Position numbers and translations under genes: made by a program | Shown here: piece by piece, positions 47,034 through 55,656 of the stretch | Layout of the letters: the number at the start of each line of letters is the position of its first letter | Position numbering within the stretch: the first letter of the stretch is position 1 | The notes under the pieces: generated by a model | The model's database searches: none | What the model saw: the letters and a program-made list of their open reading frames with translations, nothing else | Told to the model about the DNA's origin: nothing | DNA from: Burkholderiales bacterium | GTDB taxonomy: Bacteria > Pseudomonadota > Gammaproteobacteria > Burkholderiales > Burkholderiaceae_C | DNA length: 64,000 bases | Reading direction: 5' to 3' | Assembly: GCA_016185015.1 (NCBI GenBank) | Contig: JACPOI010000020.1 | Span: 124,001 to 188,000, forward strand

Positions 47034-47687
47034 ATGCGTCATCAGAAACAGAAACGCGCTTTCAGCCTGGGTTTGCTGGGGCTGGCCACGGTCATGGGCC
47101 TGCCGGCGTGCGTAAGTACGCCACCGGTGGCCGAAAAGTTCGTCGGCGTTCAATATGGCACGGTGGCTGTGTACCACCGCAAGAGCAGCGGCAGTTACGG
47201 CAATTTCGATGACCAGGTGAGCTGGGACCACAAGCCCGGCAGTTGGCAGGGGCAAGCGGCCATGGCGGGGGTCTCGCCCCAGGCCGGCGTCCAGCTGTAC
47301 GAAAGCAAGACCCACGGACTGGTTGCGCTGCTGGGCCGCGACGGCAAACCCGTGGTGACCTATGACCCGCCGATCGCCTACCGCTGGCCGATGAAAGTGG
47401 GCGACAGCTGGAGCAGCGAACACAAGGTAACCATGCATGCCAGCGGCAAGGTTGTGCCGCTGACCCTGAACTACAAGGTCGAGGCCTACGACCGGATCAC
47501 CGTGCCGGCCGGCAGCTTCAATTCCTACCTGGTGGTCAGCACCGACTCGAACGGCGAGGTGCAGCGCGTCTGGATCGCCCCGGCGGACAGCATCAGTGTG
47601 GTCAAGCGTACGCTGGACCGCCCGGCCACGCACCCGCAGGGGGCTGGCCATCTGGAAGGTGAGCTGATCTCCCGCAAGCTGCCGTAA
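47034..47687 (+). CDS. putative lipoprotein of unknown function
   Basis: 217 aa from MRHQKQKRAFSLGLLGLATV, ATG 47034 with CAGGAGAT upstream. The signal peptide ends VMGLPAC, a likely lipobox, followed by Val-Ser-Thr. The mature domain is all-beta in character (VGVQYGTVAVYHRKSSGSYG, YRWPMKVGDSWSSEHKVTM, VPAGSFNSYLVVSTDSNGEV, VWIAPADSISVVKR). No enzyme motif seen. The FNR-type box upstream suggests expression under oxygen limitation. It is convergent with the enoyl-CoA hydratase. Confidence 0.82.
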   Translation: MRHQKQKRAFSLGLLGLATVMGLPACVSTPPVAEKFVGVQYGTVAVYHRKSSGSYGNFDDQVSWDHKPGSWQGQAAMAGVSPQAGVQLYESKTHGLVALLGRDGKPVVTYDPPIAYRWPMKVGDSWSSEHKVTMHASGKVVPLTLNYKVEAYDRITVPAGSFNSYLVVSTDSNGEVQRVWIAPADSISVVKRTLDRPATHPQGAGHLEGELISRKLP

Positions 47688-47696
47688 GCAATCGGC

Positions 47697-48479
47697 TCAG
47701 CGCCCGGGCCAGACCGGTTTGCGTTTTTCCTTGAAGGCGGCCTGGCCTTCTTTCGCGTCTTCGGTCAGCGTGAAGAGAGCGATCTGGCTTTCGGTGAAGG
47801 ACATGGCTTCCTCGAAGGCCATGGCCTCGATCTTTTTCATGGTGTACAGGCCGCGGCGGATGGCCGCCGGCGATTTGTCCAGCAGGCGCTCCAGCAGCCA
47901 TTGCAGCTTGCCGTCCAGGTTGTCATCGACGTAGTTCACCAGACCGTATTCCAGTGCCTGGGCTGAATCGAGCGGCTCGCCGGTCAGGCACAGCTCGGCC
48001 AGCTTACGCCGCGGGATCTGGTGTTGCAGCACGCTGAGCACCTGGGCCGGGAACACGCCGACCTTCACCTCTGGCAGGCCGAAGGTGGCGTGGCGGGCCG
48101 CCACCGCCAAGTCACACATGGCCAGCAGGCCCATGCCGCCGGCCATGCAGGCGCCGTTCACCCGCGCGATCAGCGGCACGGTGCTGGCCTTAGCGGCGCG
48201 CAGCACACGCGCCACGTGGCCCTGCGGCTCGGAATAGTCGGTGGTGAAGGCCTGGTCGGCCTGCAGGTCGGCGCCGGCGCAGAAGGCCTTGCTGCCCGCG
48301 CCGGTAATGACGATGGCGCGGACCTCGCGCTGCTGCTGGGCCGCATCGATGGCACGCGCCATGGCGGCCAGCACGCTATGGCTGACCGCGTTGCGGCGCG
48401 CCTCGCGGTGAATCGTGAGCCACAGCACGGGGCCGCGCTGCTCGACCAGCAGTTCGTCGGTGGCGGGGGTGACGCTCAT
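47697..48479 (-). CDS. enoyl-CoA hydratase/isomerase family protein
   Basis: 260 aa crotonase-fold protein. The two oxyanion-hole segments ITGAGSKAFCAGADLQ and NGACMAGGMGLLAMCDLAVA are intact. FGLPEVKVGVFPAQVLSVLQ has a Glu at the position of one of the two catalytic glutamates, but the first is not obvious, so it may be an isomerase or hydrolase-like member. The C-terminus ends in FKEKRKPVWPGR, as in enoyl-CoA hydratases. Substrate unknown. Confidence 0.9.
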   Translation of the reverse strand: MSVTPATDELLVEQRGPVLWLTIHREARRNAVSHSVLAAMARAIDAAQQQREVRAIVITGAGSKAFCAGADLQADQAFTTDYSEPQGHVARVLRAAKASTVPLIARVNGACMAGGMGLLAMCDLAVAARHATFGLPEVKVGVFPAQVLSVLQHQIPRRKLAELCLTGEPLDSAQALEYGLVNYVDDNLDGKLQWLLERLLDKSPAAIRRGLYTMKKIEAMAFEEAMSFTESQIALFTLTEDAKEGQAAFKEKRKPVWPGR

Positions 48480-48572
48480 GGGCTCTCCTGTGGCGTGAAT
48501 GGGATGCCGCTATTGTGGCGGCGAAATCAGGCGCTACGATGCATGCCATCACGGTTCCATTGGCAGCCCTCC

Positions 48573-49694
48573 ATGACCCCTACCCCCCCCAGCTTGCGCC
48601 GGCAGTCCTTGCCGCAAGGGGTGGCGGTCGTGCTGCAGGGGCAGTGGACGGCGGCGCAACTGGCCGAACCATCGGCCTGGGCTGGGCTGCAGCGCGAGTT
48701 GCCGGCGGCACTGCAGGGGGGCCAGGCCTGGGACTTGCGCAGCATCCAGCGGCTGGACCATACCGGCGCCCAGCTGCTGTGGAACAGCTGGGGCCGGCGC
48801 TGGCCCGCGCAACTCGACACCCTGCCAGCGCAGCGGGCAGTGCTCGAACGCGTGGCGCGCTACACCGTGGCGATGCCCCCCACCGAACACCACGGCCCGG
48901 TCTATTTGTGGGAGCGGCTGGGCCGCCAGGTCTTGCTGGTGCTGGTGCACCTGCTGGGCATGCTGCGCCTGACGGGGCAGCTGGTGCTGGACCTGCTGCG
49001 TCTCCTGCGTCATCCACGGCAGGGGCCCTGGCGCGATTTCTCGGGCCATCTGTACCACATCGGTGCCACCGCGTTGCCCATCACGGCGCTGGTGGGTTTC
49101 CTGATCGGCGTGGTGCTGGCCTACCTGGTGGCACAGCAGCTGCGACTGTTCGGCGCCGACCCCTACATCGTCAACCTGCTGGGCATCTCGGTGATCCGCG
49201 AGCTGGGGCCCGTGCTCGCGGCCATCCTGATCGCCGGGCGTTCGGGCTCGACCATCACGGCGCAGATCGGCGTGATGCGCGTGACGGAGGAGATCGACGC
49301 CATGCGCGTGATGGGCATCGCGCGCGGCTGGCGCCTGGTGCTGCCGCGTGTGCTGGCCATGGCCGTGGCCATGCCTCTGATTTCGGTCTGGACCACGCTG
49401 GCGGCCCTGGTGGGGGGCATGATCGCCTCCGATCTCACCATGGGCGTGTCGCCGGCCTATTTCCTCTCGGCGCTGCCCGATGCCGTGCAGGTCTCCAATC
49501 TGACGCTGGCCACGGGCAAGTCGGTGGCCTTCGGCATGCTGATCGCGATGGTGGGCTGCCACTTCGGCCTGCGCGTCAAACCCAATACCGAGAGCCTGGG
49601 CCAGGGCACCACGGCTTCGGTGGTGGTGTCGATCACGGTGGTGATCCTGGTGGATGCGCTGTTTGCCGTGCTGTTCAGGAACGTGGGCATATGA
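48573..49694 (+). CDS. MCE-system ABC permease with N-terminal STAS-like domain (MlaE/LinK type)
   Basis: 373 aa from MTPTPPSLRRQSLPQGVAVV; an ATG ten codons upstream is possible. Residues 15-100 resemble a STAS fold (LQGQWTAAQL, WDLRSIQRLDHTGAQLLWNS), the role played by the separate MlaB protein in E. coli. The MlaE domain follows: GALALVGFLIGVVLAY-like helix, LLGISVIRELGPVLAAILIA, GRSGSTITAQIGVMRVTEEI and DAMRVMGI. It is the inner-membrane permease of a lipid transporter. It overlaps the ATPase gene by 4 nt. Confidence 0.92.
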   Translation: MTPTPPSLRRQSLPQGVAVVLQGQWTAAQLAEPSAWAGLQRELPAALQGGQAWDLRSIQRLDHTGAQLLWNSWGRRWPAQLDTLPAQRAVLERVARYTVAMPPTEHHGPVYLWERLGRQVLLVLVHLLGMLRLTGQLVLDLLRLLRHPRQGPWRDFSGHLYHIGATALPITALVGFLIGVVLAYLVAQQLRLFGADPYIVNLLGISVIRELGPVLAAILIAGRSGSTITAQIGVMRVTEEIDAMRVMGIARGWRLVLPRVLAMAVAMPLISVWTTLAALVGGMIASDLTMGVSPAYFLSALPDAVQVSNLTLATGKSVAFGMLIAMVGCHFGLRVKPNTESLGQGTTASVVVSITVVILVDALFAVLFRNVGI

Positions 49695-50485
49695 CGATGA
49701 GCACACCCATGGTCGAGATCGAAGGCCTGTCCTCCGTGTTTCGCAGCGCCGGCCGCGAGTTTGTCGTGCACCGCGATCTGAACCTGAAGATCGAGGCGGG
49801 TGAGCTGATGTCCGTGGTCGGCGGCTCGGGCAGCGGCAAGACCGTGCTGCTGCGCCAGATGCTGGGGCTGGAGCGGCCGGCGCGCGGCCGTGTCAGCGTG
49901 TTGGGTCGCCCGGCCAGCGAGCTCGGCGCACCGGGGGCGGCCAGCCGCGTGGGCATGCTGTTTCAGCACGGTGCGCTGTTCTCGGCCTTCAGCGTGCTCG
50001 AGAACATCGCCTTTCCCCTGCACGAACTGCGCACCCTGCCGCCAGAGCTGGTGCGCGACGCGGCGATGGTCAAGCTGCAGATGGTGGGGCTGGACCCGTC
50101 GCAGGCGCACAAGATGCCGGCCGATCTGTCGGGGGGCATGGTCAAGCGCGTGGCGCTGGCGCGCGCGCTGGTCATGGACCCGCCCCTGCTGCTGCTCGAC
50201 GAGCCGACCGCCGGCCTGGACCCCGACAGCGCCGACGACTTCTGCGATCTGCTGCGCTCGCTGCACCAGGAGCTGGACCTGACGGTGGTGATGGTCACGC
50301 ACGATCTCGATACCATCTTCGAGTTGAGCACCCGCGTTGCCGTGCTGGCCGAGCAGCATGTCATTGTCAGTGGTACCCCGCAGGAAGTGATGGCGCATGC
50401 CCATCCCTTCATCCGTGACTTCTTCCGGGGGGAGCGTGGGCGGCGGGCGCAAGCCCTGTTGCATGATTCGGCGAAAGACGGGTAG
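49691..50485 (+). CDS. MCE-system ABC transporter ATPase (MlaF/LinL type)
   Basis: 264 aa from MTMSTPMVEIEGLSSVFRSA. Walker A GGSGSGKT, Q-loop FQHGALFSAFSVLENIAFPL, signature LSGGMVKRVALARAL, Walker B LLLLDEPTAGLDP and switch His in VTHDLD are complete. The GALFSAFSVLENI block and C-terminal HPFIRDFFRG are specific to MlaF-like ATPases. It energises lipid transfer through the permease encoded just upstream. Confidence 0.95.
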   Translation: MTMSTPMVEIEGLSSVFRSAGREFVVHRDLNLKIEAGELMSVVGGSGSGKTVLLRQMLGLERPARGRVSVLGRPASELGAPGAASRVGMLFQHGALFSAFSVLENIAFPLHELRTLPPELVRDAAMVKLQMVGLDPSQAHKMPADLSGGMVKRVALARALVMDPPLLLLDEPTAGLDPDSADDFCDLLRSLHQELDLTVVMVTHDLDTIFELSTRVAVLAEQHVIVSGTPQEVMAHAHPFIRDFFRGERGRRAQALLHDSAKDG

Positions 50486-50495
50486 AAAGCAGCTT

Positions 50496-51428
50496 ATGGA
50501 AAACAAGGCCCATGCACTGGCCGCCGGCACCTTCGTGCTGCTGGTCACGGCGCTGCTGGTGGCGCTGGCGGTCTGGCTCACGCGCCAGGCCGGCGAGGTG
50601 CGCAGTTACGAGGTGTCCACGCGCGATGCCGTCACCGGCCTGCAGTCTCAGGCCTCGGTGCGTTTTCGCGGCGTCAAGGTCGGCAAGGTGGCGGACATCG
50701 GTTTCGACCCGCTGAGTCCGGGTCTGGTGCTGGTGCGCCTGGAGCTGGACGCGAGCGCGCCCATCACCCGTTCGACCTACGCCAGCCTGGGCTATCAGGG
50801 CCTGACCGGCATCGCCTTCGTGCAGCTCGACGACAGCGGCGAGTCGCGCGAGCCGCTGGCGGCGGCCAGTGGCCCCGCGCCGCGCATCCCCATGCGTCCG
50901 GGCCTGATGGACCAGTGGTCGCGCCAGGGCGAGCGCCTGCTGGGTCAGCTGGAGGAAACGACGCGCCGCGTCAACCAGCTGCTGGCCCCCGAGAACCAGC
51001 AGGCGCTGCGCAAGAGCATCGACGCCTTGCGCGAGGCGGCCGCGGCTGTGCCGCCGGCCATGCAGGAGGCGCGCGTCTCCTTCCAGGCCATGCGCGAGTC
51101 GGCGAACAGTGTCAGCGCCAGTGCCGAACAGGTGCGCAAGACGGCCGACCACTATGCGGGCCTGGCCCAGCGCCTGCAACAACCCGGTGGCACGCTGGAC
51201 CAGCTGCAGCAGGGTGTGGGCGCGCTGGCCAGCACCGGCCAGACCCTGCAGCAGTCCAGCCTGCCGCGCCTGAACCGCGCGCTCGATGACGCCGGCCGCT
51301 CGGTGCGCCAGGTGGGGCGCGCCGCCACCACGCTGGACGACAACCCCCAGGCCCTGATCTACGGCCCGGCCCTGGCACTGCCCGGCCCGGGCGAACCCGG
51401 TTTTGTCGTGCCGCGAGGTGCGCGATGA
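50496..51428 (+). CDS. MlaD/MCE-domain periplasmic lipid-binding protein (LinM type)
   Basis: 310 aa from MENKAHALAAGTFVLLVTAL, ATG 50496. One N-terminal TM helix, then the single MCE domain (VTGLQSQASVRFRGVKVGKV, GYQGLTGIAFVQLDD), then a long helical, Gln/Ala-rich region (about residues 150-290) with ESANSVSASAEQVRKTADHY and repeated QQ pairs that could form a coiled coil across the periplasm. No SD of note. It overlaps the lipoprotein gene by 4 nt. Confidence 0.93.
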   Translation: MENKAHALAAGTFVLLVTALLVALAVWLTRQAGEVRSYEVSTRDAVTGLQSQASVRFRGVKVGKVADIGFDPLSPGLVLVRLELDASAPITRSTYASLGYQGLTGIAFVQLDDSGESREPLAAASGPAPRIPMRPGLMDQWSRQGERLLGQLEETTRRVNQLLAPENQQALRKSIDALREAAAAVPPAMQEARVSFQAMRESANSVSASAEQVRKTADHYAGLAQRLQQPGGTLDQLQQGVGALASTGQTLQQSSLPRLNRALDDAGRSVRQVGRAATTLDDNPQALIYGPALALPGPGEPGFVVPRGAR

Positions 51429-52060
51429 GGAGAGACGCCATGACCCAAGCAGCAGCCTCTTTTCGCAGCGCAGCGCGCTGGACGCTGGTGCTGTCGGCTG
51501 CCCTGCTGACAGCCTGTGCCGGCTTGCCCGAACGCGCGCCGGCGCCGCTGCGTTATGACTTCGGCCCGGCGGCCGCCGCAAGCCAGCCGGCGTCGGGCAC
51601 GCGACCGCTGCTGGCCTTGCGCGTGCAGGCCAGTCCGGCGCTGGACAGCCCGGCCATGCTGTATCGCCTGGCGTATGCCGATGCGCAGCAGCTGCGCGCC
51701 TACAGCCAGGCACGTTGGGCCATGGTGCCCGCCGAACTCCTGCAGCAACGCCTGCGCGATGGCCTGGGCCGGCAGTACGTGCTGCCGCCGGCGGGTGACG
51801 CTGCGCCCCGCCTGCTGCACATCGAGCTCGAAGAGTTCAGCCAGCTGTTCAGCAGCGCGGAGCAAAGCGCCGGCTTGCTGCGCCTGCGCGCCAGCCTGCT
51901 GCAGCGCACGGGGGGCGGTGAACAGCTGCTGGCCCAGCGCGAACTGCAGCTGCAACAGCCCGCCGCCAGCGCCGATGCGGCTGGGGGCGTGCGCGCTTTG
52001 GGTGCAGCCACCGATGCCGCGATCACTGAATTGGTGCAGTGGCTGCAAATGCAACGATAA
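51425..52060 (+). CDS. ABC-type transport auxiliary lipoprotein (LinN/PqiC type)
   Basis: 211 aa. The signal peptide ends in LLTACAG, a lipobox with Cys at about residue 31. Mature sequence: LRYDFGPAAAA, a central LALRVQASPALDSPAMLYRL, and a C-terminal helix ATDAAITELVQWLQMQ. The pattern fits ABC-transport auxiliary lipoproteins that sit in the outer membrane and partner MCE proteins. It is the fourth gene of the unit. Confidence 0.88.
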   Translation: MRRDAMTQAAASFRSAARWTLVLSAALLTACAGLPERAPAPLRYDFGPAAAASQPASGTRPLLALRVQASPALDSPAMLYRLAYADAQQLRAYSQARWAMVPAELLQQRLRDGLGRQYVLPPAGDAAPRLLHIELEEFSQLFSSAEQSAGLLRLRASLLQRTGGGEQLLAQRELQLQQPAASADAAGGVRALGAATDAAITELVQWLQMQR

Positions 52061-52073
52061 GCATGCATACAAA

Positions 52074-52173
52074 CTGAGGATTGCCCCGGGATGGTGCAAT
52101 CCTCAGGATCTTCAGTGCCCTGAATCAGGCACGCTCCTTGCGGACAGGTGGATATTCATTACCACCAAGGAGC
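52074..52173 (+). promoter_or_regulatory. structured leader (three hairpins) sequestering the TRAP-receptor Shine-Dalgarno
   Basis: Hairpin 1: CTGAGGATTGC (52074-52084) with GCAATCCTCAG (52096-52106), 11 perfect pairs. Hairpin 2: GTGCC/GGCAC at 52115-52132. Hairpin 3: GCTCCTTG (52133-52140) pairs with CAAGGAGC (52166-52173), enclosing GGTGG/CCACC (52147-52151 and 52162-52166). The right arm of hairpin 3 is the AAGGAG SD of the next gene, so translation would be blocked when it folds. Confidence 0.6.
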
Positions 52174-52179
52174 TTCCTC

Positions 52180-53298
52180 ATGAAATTGGACCGTCGTTCG
52201 TTTGTCTCCAAGAGCGTCACCGCTGGTGCAGCTGGCGCTGCACTGGCTGTTCCCATGGCCGCGTCTGCGCAGACCTCGCCGAGCGTTCGCTGGCGCCTGG
52301 CTTCGAGTTTCCCGAAAAGCCTGGACACCATCTATGGTGGCGCCGAGGTGCTGTCCAAGCGGGTGTCAGAAATCACGGGTGGCAAGTTCCAGATCACGGT
52401 GCACGCCGCGGGTGAGATCGTTCCCGCTTTTGGCGTGGTCGATGCAGTGCAGTCTGGCAGCGTGGAAATCGGACACACGGCCAGCTATTACTTCGTGGGC
52501 AAGAACCGGGCTTTCGGCTTCGAGACCACGGTGCCTTTCGGCATGAACCAGCGCCAGCAGAACGCGTGGATGTATTACGGCGGCGGCCTGCAATTGGTGC
52601 GCGATTTCCTGCGCGACTACAACATCGTGAGTTTTCCCGGCGGCAATACCGGCGTGCAGATGGGTGGCTGGTTCCGCCGCGAGATCAAAAGCACCGCCGA
52701 CCTCAAGGGCCTGAAGATGCGCATTGCCGGCCTGGGCGGTGAGGTCATGTCCCGCCTGGGTGCCGTGCCGCAGCAGATTGCTGGCGGGGACATCTACCCC
52801 GCGCTGGAAAAAGGCACGATCGATGCAGCCGAGTGGGTGGGCCCTTACGATGATGAAAAACTCGGCTTCTACAAGGTCGCGCCCCACTACTACTACCCCG
52901 GCTGGTGGGAGAGCAATTCCATGTACTCCTTCTATATCCACAGCAAGGCCTGGGACAGCCTGCCCAAGGAATTCCAGGCGGCTTTCGAAGCGGCCGCGGC
53001 CGAGGCCAATCTGGACATGATGGCCAAGTACGACTTCAAGAACCCCGACGCGCTCAGGCGCCTGGTGGGTGCTGGCGTGAAACTGCATGCCTACCCGGTC
53101 GATCTGATGCGCAAGGCGCAGGATGCGGCTTTCGACCTGTACGAGGAAGAGGCAGCCAAGAACCCGGCCTTCAAGAAGATCTACGAGCCCTGGAAGAAGT
53201 TCCGCGCCGAGATCATGCTCTGGCACCGCTTCGCCGAGCACACCTACTCGAACTTTGTCTACACCAATCCGCCCAAGAGCGCGGCCAAGAAGGCCTGA
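52180..53298 (+). CDS. TRAP-transporter DctP-family solute-binding protein
   Basis: 372 aa from MKLDRRSFVSKSVTAGAAGA, ATG 52180, SD AAGGAG at seven bases. The signal has a DRRSF twin-arginine motif and a cleavage at ASAQ, so Tat export to the periplasm is likely. Domain features: WRLASSFPKSLDTIYGGAEV, HAAGEIVPAFGVVDAVQSGS, FRREIKSTADLKGLKMRIAG with the conserved substrate-binding Arg, IYPALEKGTIDAAEWVGPYD. No DctQ or DctM gene adjoins, so it is an orphan receptor that may dock to a distant permease. Confidence 0.93.
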   Translation: MKLDRRSFVSKSVTAGAAGAALAVPMAASAQTSPSVRWRLASSFPKSLDTIYGGAEVLSKRVSEITGGKFQITVHAAGEIVPAFGVVDAVQSGSVEIGHTASYYFVGKNRAFGFETTVPFGMNQRQQNAWMYYGGGLQLVRDFLRDYNIVSFPGGNTGVQMGGWFRREIKSTADLKGLKMRIAGLGGEVMSRLGAVPQQIAGGDIYPALEKGTIDAAEWVGPYDDEKLGFYKVAPHYYYPGWWESNSMYSFYIHSKAWDSLPKEFQAAFEAAAAEANLDMMAKYDFKNPDALRRLVGAGVKLHAYPVDLMRKAQDAAFDLYEEEAAKNPAFKKIYEPWKKFRAEIMLWHRFAEHTYSNFVYTNPPKSAAKKA

Positions 53299-53372
53299 GC
53301 CCGGCACGGCGTATCACCGGCCTGCGGCGACGCGGTAGCATGGCGACACTTGGCCGGTGGCGCCTTGCGGGT

Positions 53373-53397
53373 CCTGCGCACCGCAGGTTTTTCTTTT
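53373..53397 (+). terminator. Rho-independent terminator after the TRAP receptor gene
   Basis: CCTGCG/CGCAGG stem with CAC loop (53373-53387) followed by TTTTTCTTTT. It ends only 13 nt before the ATG of the next gene. Confidence 0.75.
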
Positions 53398-53410
53398 GCA
53401 TGGAGCATTG

Positions 53411-55015
53411 ATGTCCCAGTCCGTCTACGGCCGCCGCGGTATCGCGGTGGCGCCCCATTCCCTGGCTGCCGAGTCGGCCGTGGCCGTGCTGCGCGAGGGC
53501 GGCAACGCCCTGGAGGCCATGGTTGCCGCTGCGGCCACCATCGCCGTGGTCTACCCGCACATGAACTCCGTCGGAGGCGACAGCTTCTGGGTCATCAACG
53601 GCCCGGGCAACCGTCCCGGCGGCATCGACGCCAGCGGCCGCAGCGCGCTGGCGGCCAGCCGCGACTGGTACGCCCAGCGCGGCATCAGCGGCAGCATTCC
53701 TTTCCGTGGCGGCACCGCCGCGCTGACGGTCGCCGGCACCATCTCGGGCTGGGGCGCCGCGCACAAGTTGTCGGCGCAGTCACTCGGGGGCCGCCTGCCG
53801 CTGTCGCGCCTGCTTGACGATGCCATTTTCCTGGCGCGCCAGGGCATCCCGGTCACGCGCAGCCAGGCCAGCACCACGCAGGCCAAGCTGGCCGAACTCA
53901 AAGACCGCCCGGGTTTCGCTGAAACCTTCCTGACCCAGGGCCAGGTGCCGCAGGAGGGCGCGTTGTTCAAGCAATCGCGCCTGGGCGACACGCTGGCGCT
54001 GATCGCGCGCAAGGGCACGGACGAGTACTACCGCGGCGCGCTGGCCAAGCAGATGGCGGCCGAACTTGCCGCCGTGGGCAGCCCGCTGACGCTGGCCGAC
54101 CTGCAGGCGCACCAGGCCAGGCTGATCGATCCGCTCACCGTGCCGGTCGGTGGCGCGCAGCTGCACAACATGGTGCCACCTTCCCAAGGCCTCGTCTCGC
54201 TGCTGATCCTGGCGCTGATGGAGCGCTTCCCCGGCTGGAAGCAGGCCGGCCCCGAGAGCGCAGCTTTCATCCATGCGCAGGTGGAAGCGACCAAGCTGGC
54301 CTTCCGCGTGCGTGATCGTTACCTGACCGACCCCGACTTCATGGCCCTGCCGCCGGCCGAGCTGCTGACGCCGGCGCGCATCGATGCGCTGGCACGCGAG
54401 TTCAAGCCGGACACCGCCCTGCCTTGGGGCAAGACGGCCAAGCCCGGCGACACCATCTGGATGGGCGTGATCGACAAGAACGGCCTCGCCGTTTCTTTCA
54501 TCCAGAGCATCTACCACGAGTTCGGCTCGGGTGTGGTGCTGCCCAGCAGCGGCGTCAACTGGCAGAACCGTGGTTGCAGCTTCTCGCTGGACCCGGCGCA
54601 CGTGAACACGCTGGAGCCGTGCAAGAAACCTTTCCACACACTCAACCCCGCCATGGCCCAGCTGGCCGATGGCGGCACCATGGTCTACGGCACCATGGGC
54701 GGCGACGGCCAGCCGCAGACCCAGGCGACCATCTTCAACCGCGTGATGCGTTTTGGTGACCACCCGCAGCAGGCCATCGAGCGGCCGCGCTGGTTGCTGG
54801 GCCGCACCTGGGGCCAGTCCAGCGACTCGCTCAAGCTGGAGAGCCGCTTCGACCCGGCCGTGCTGACGCAGCTGCGTGCGCAGGGACACGAGGTGGAGGC
54901 CATCGCCGCCTGGGACGAGGGCGTGGGCCATGCCGGCATGCTGGTGCGCCACCCGAATGGCGTGCTCGAAGGCGGCTACGACCCGCGCTCCAACGGCGCG
55001 GTGGCGTCGTTCTAG
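53411..55015 (+). CDS. gamma-glutamyltransferase-family protein
   Basis: 534 aa from MSQSVYGRRGIAVAPHSLAA; an upstream ATG (53357) overlaps the terminator and is not used. AAESAVAVLREGGNALEAMV and VVYPHMNSVGGDSFWVINGP are the N-terminal blocks of the GGT fold. In DTIWMGVIDKNGLAVSFIQS the Thr aligns with the autoprocessing nucleophile, although the usual TTH triplet is altered to TIW. No signal peptide, so it is cytosolic, unlike classical GGT; it may be an acylase or oxamate-type amidohydrolase. Confidence 0.9.
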   Translation: MSQSVYGRRGIAVAPHSLAAESAVAVLREGGNALEAMVAAAATIAVVYPHMNSVGGDSFWVINGPGNRPGGIDASGRSALAASRDWYAQRGISGSIPFRGGTAALTVAGTISGWGAAHKLSAQSLGGRLPLSRLLDDAIFLARQGIPVTRSQASTTQAKLAELKDRPGFAETFLTQGQVPQEGALFKQSRLGDTLALIARKGTDEYYRGALAKQMAAELAAVGSPLTLADLQAHQARLIDPLTVPVGGAQLHNMVPPSQGLVSLLILALMERFPGWKQAGPESAAFIHAQVEATKLAFRVRDRYLTDPDFMALPPAELLTPARIDALAREFKPDTALPWGKTAKPGDTIWMGVIDKNGLAVSFIQSIYHEFGSGVVLPSSGVNWQNRGCSFSLDPAHVNTLEPCKKPFHTLNPAMAQLADGGTMVYGTMGGDGQPQTQATIFNRVMRFGDHPQQAIERPRWLLGRTWGQSSDSLKLESRFDPAVLTQLRAQGHEVEAIAAWDEGVGHAGMLVRHPNGVLEGGYDPRSNGAVASF

Positions 55016-55022
55016 CGCGGGC

Positions 55023-55655
55023 TCAACGCCCGAGGGCCGGGAACAGTTTCACCAGCCCATCGGACATCACCTCGACGGCCAGGGCCGCGAGGATCAGGCC
55101 CATGAGCCGGGTCATCACGTTGATGCCGGTCTTGCCCAGCACGCGCGCGATCGGTTCGGCCAGGCCGAAGCACAGGGCCGTGGCCAGCGCCACCACCACG
55201 CCGTAGCCCACCAGGGTGCCCAGCTGGAGGAAGTCCTTGGCCTTGTCGGCGTAGATCACCACGGTGGACATGGTGGCCGGACCGGTCAGCAGCGGGATGG
55301 TCAGCGGTACCACGGCGATGCTGGCGCGCGCGGCCGAACGCTCGGCCGCGCTCTGCATCTCTTCGGCGTTGGATTTGGCTTCGGCCGGCTGTGCGTTGAG
55401 CATGGCCAGGGCTGAGGTCAGCAGCAGCATGCCTCCGCCGACCTGGAAGCTCGCGAGCGAGATGCCGAAGAAGGCCAGGATCTGCAGGCCCAGCAGGGCG
55501 CTGATGGCGATCACGGCAAAGGCGCTGAGCGAGGAGATCCAGATCGTGCGCAGGCGTTGCTCGCGCGTGAAGCCCTGCGTGTAGTGGATGAAAAAGGGAA
55601 CGATGGCCAGCGGGTTGACGATGGCCAGCAGGGTGACAAGGGGTTTGAAGTCCAT
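55023..55655 (-). CDS. MarC-family (UPF0056) integral membrane protein
   Basis: 210 aa from MDFKPLVTLLAIVNPLAIVP, ATG 55653-55655. Six predicted helices; LLAIVNPLAIVPFFIHYTQG, FGISLASFQVGGGMLLLTSA and VVPLTIPLLTGPATMSTVVI are the conserved MarC blocks with duplicated Asn/Pro-Gly motifs. The function of the family remains unproven. It is 1 nt downstream of the MaoC-like gene. Confidence 0.92.
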   Translation of the reverse strand: MDFKPLVTLLAIVNPLAIVPFFIHYTQGFTREQRLRTIWISSLSAFAVIAISALLGLQILAFFGISLASFQVGGGMLLLTSALAMLNAQPAEAKSNAEEMQSAAERSAARASIAVVPLTIPLLTGPATMSTVVIYADKAKDFLQLGTLVGYGVVVALATALCFGLAEPIARVLGKTGINVMTRLMGLILAALAVEVMSDGLVKLFPALGR

Positions 55656-55656
55656 C

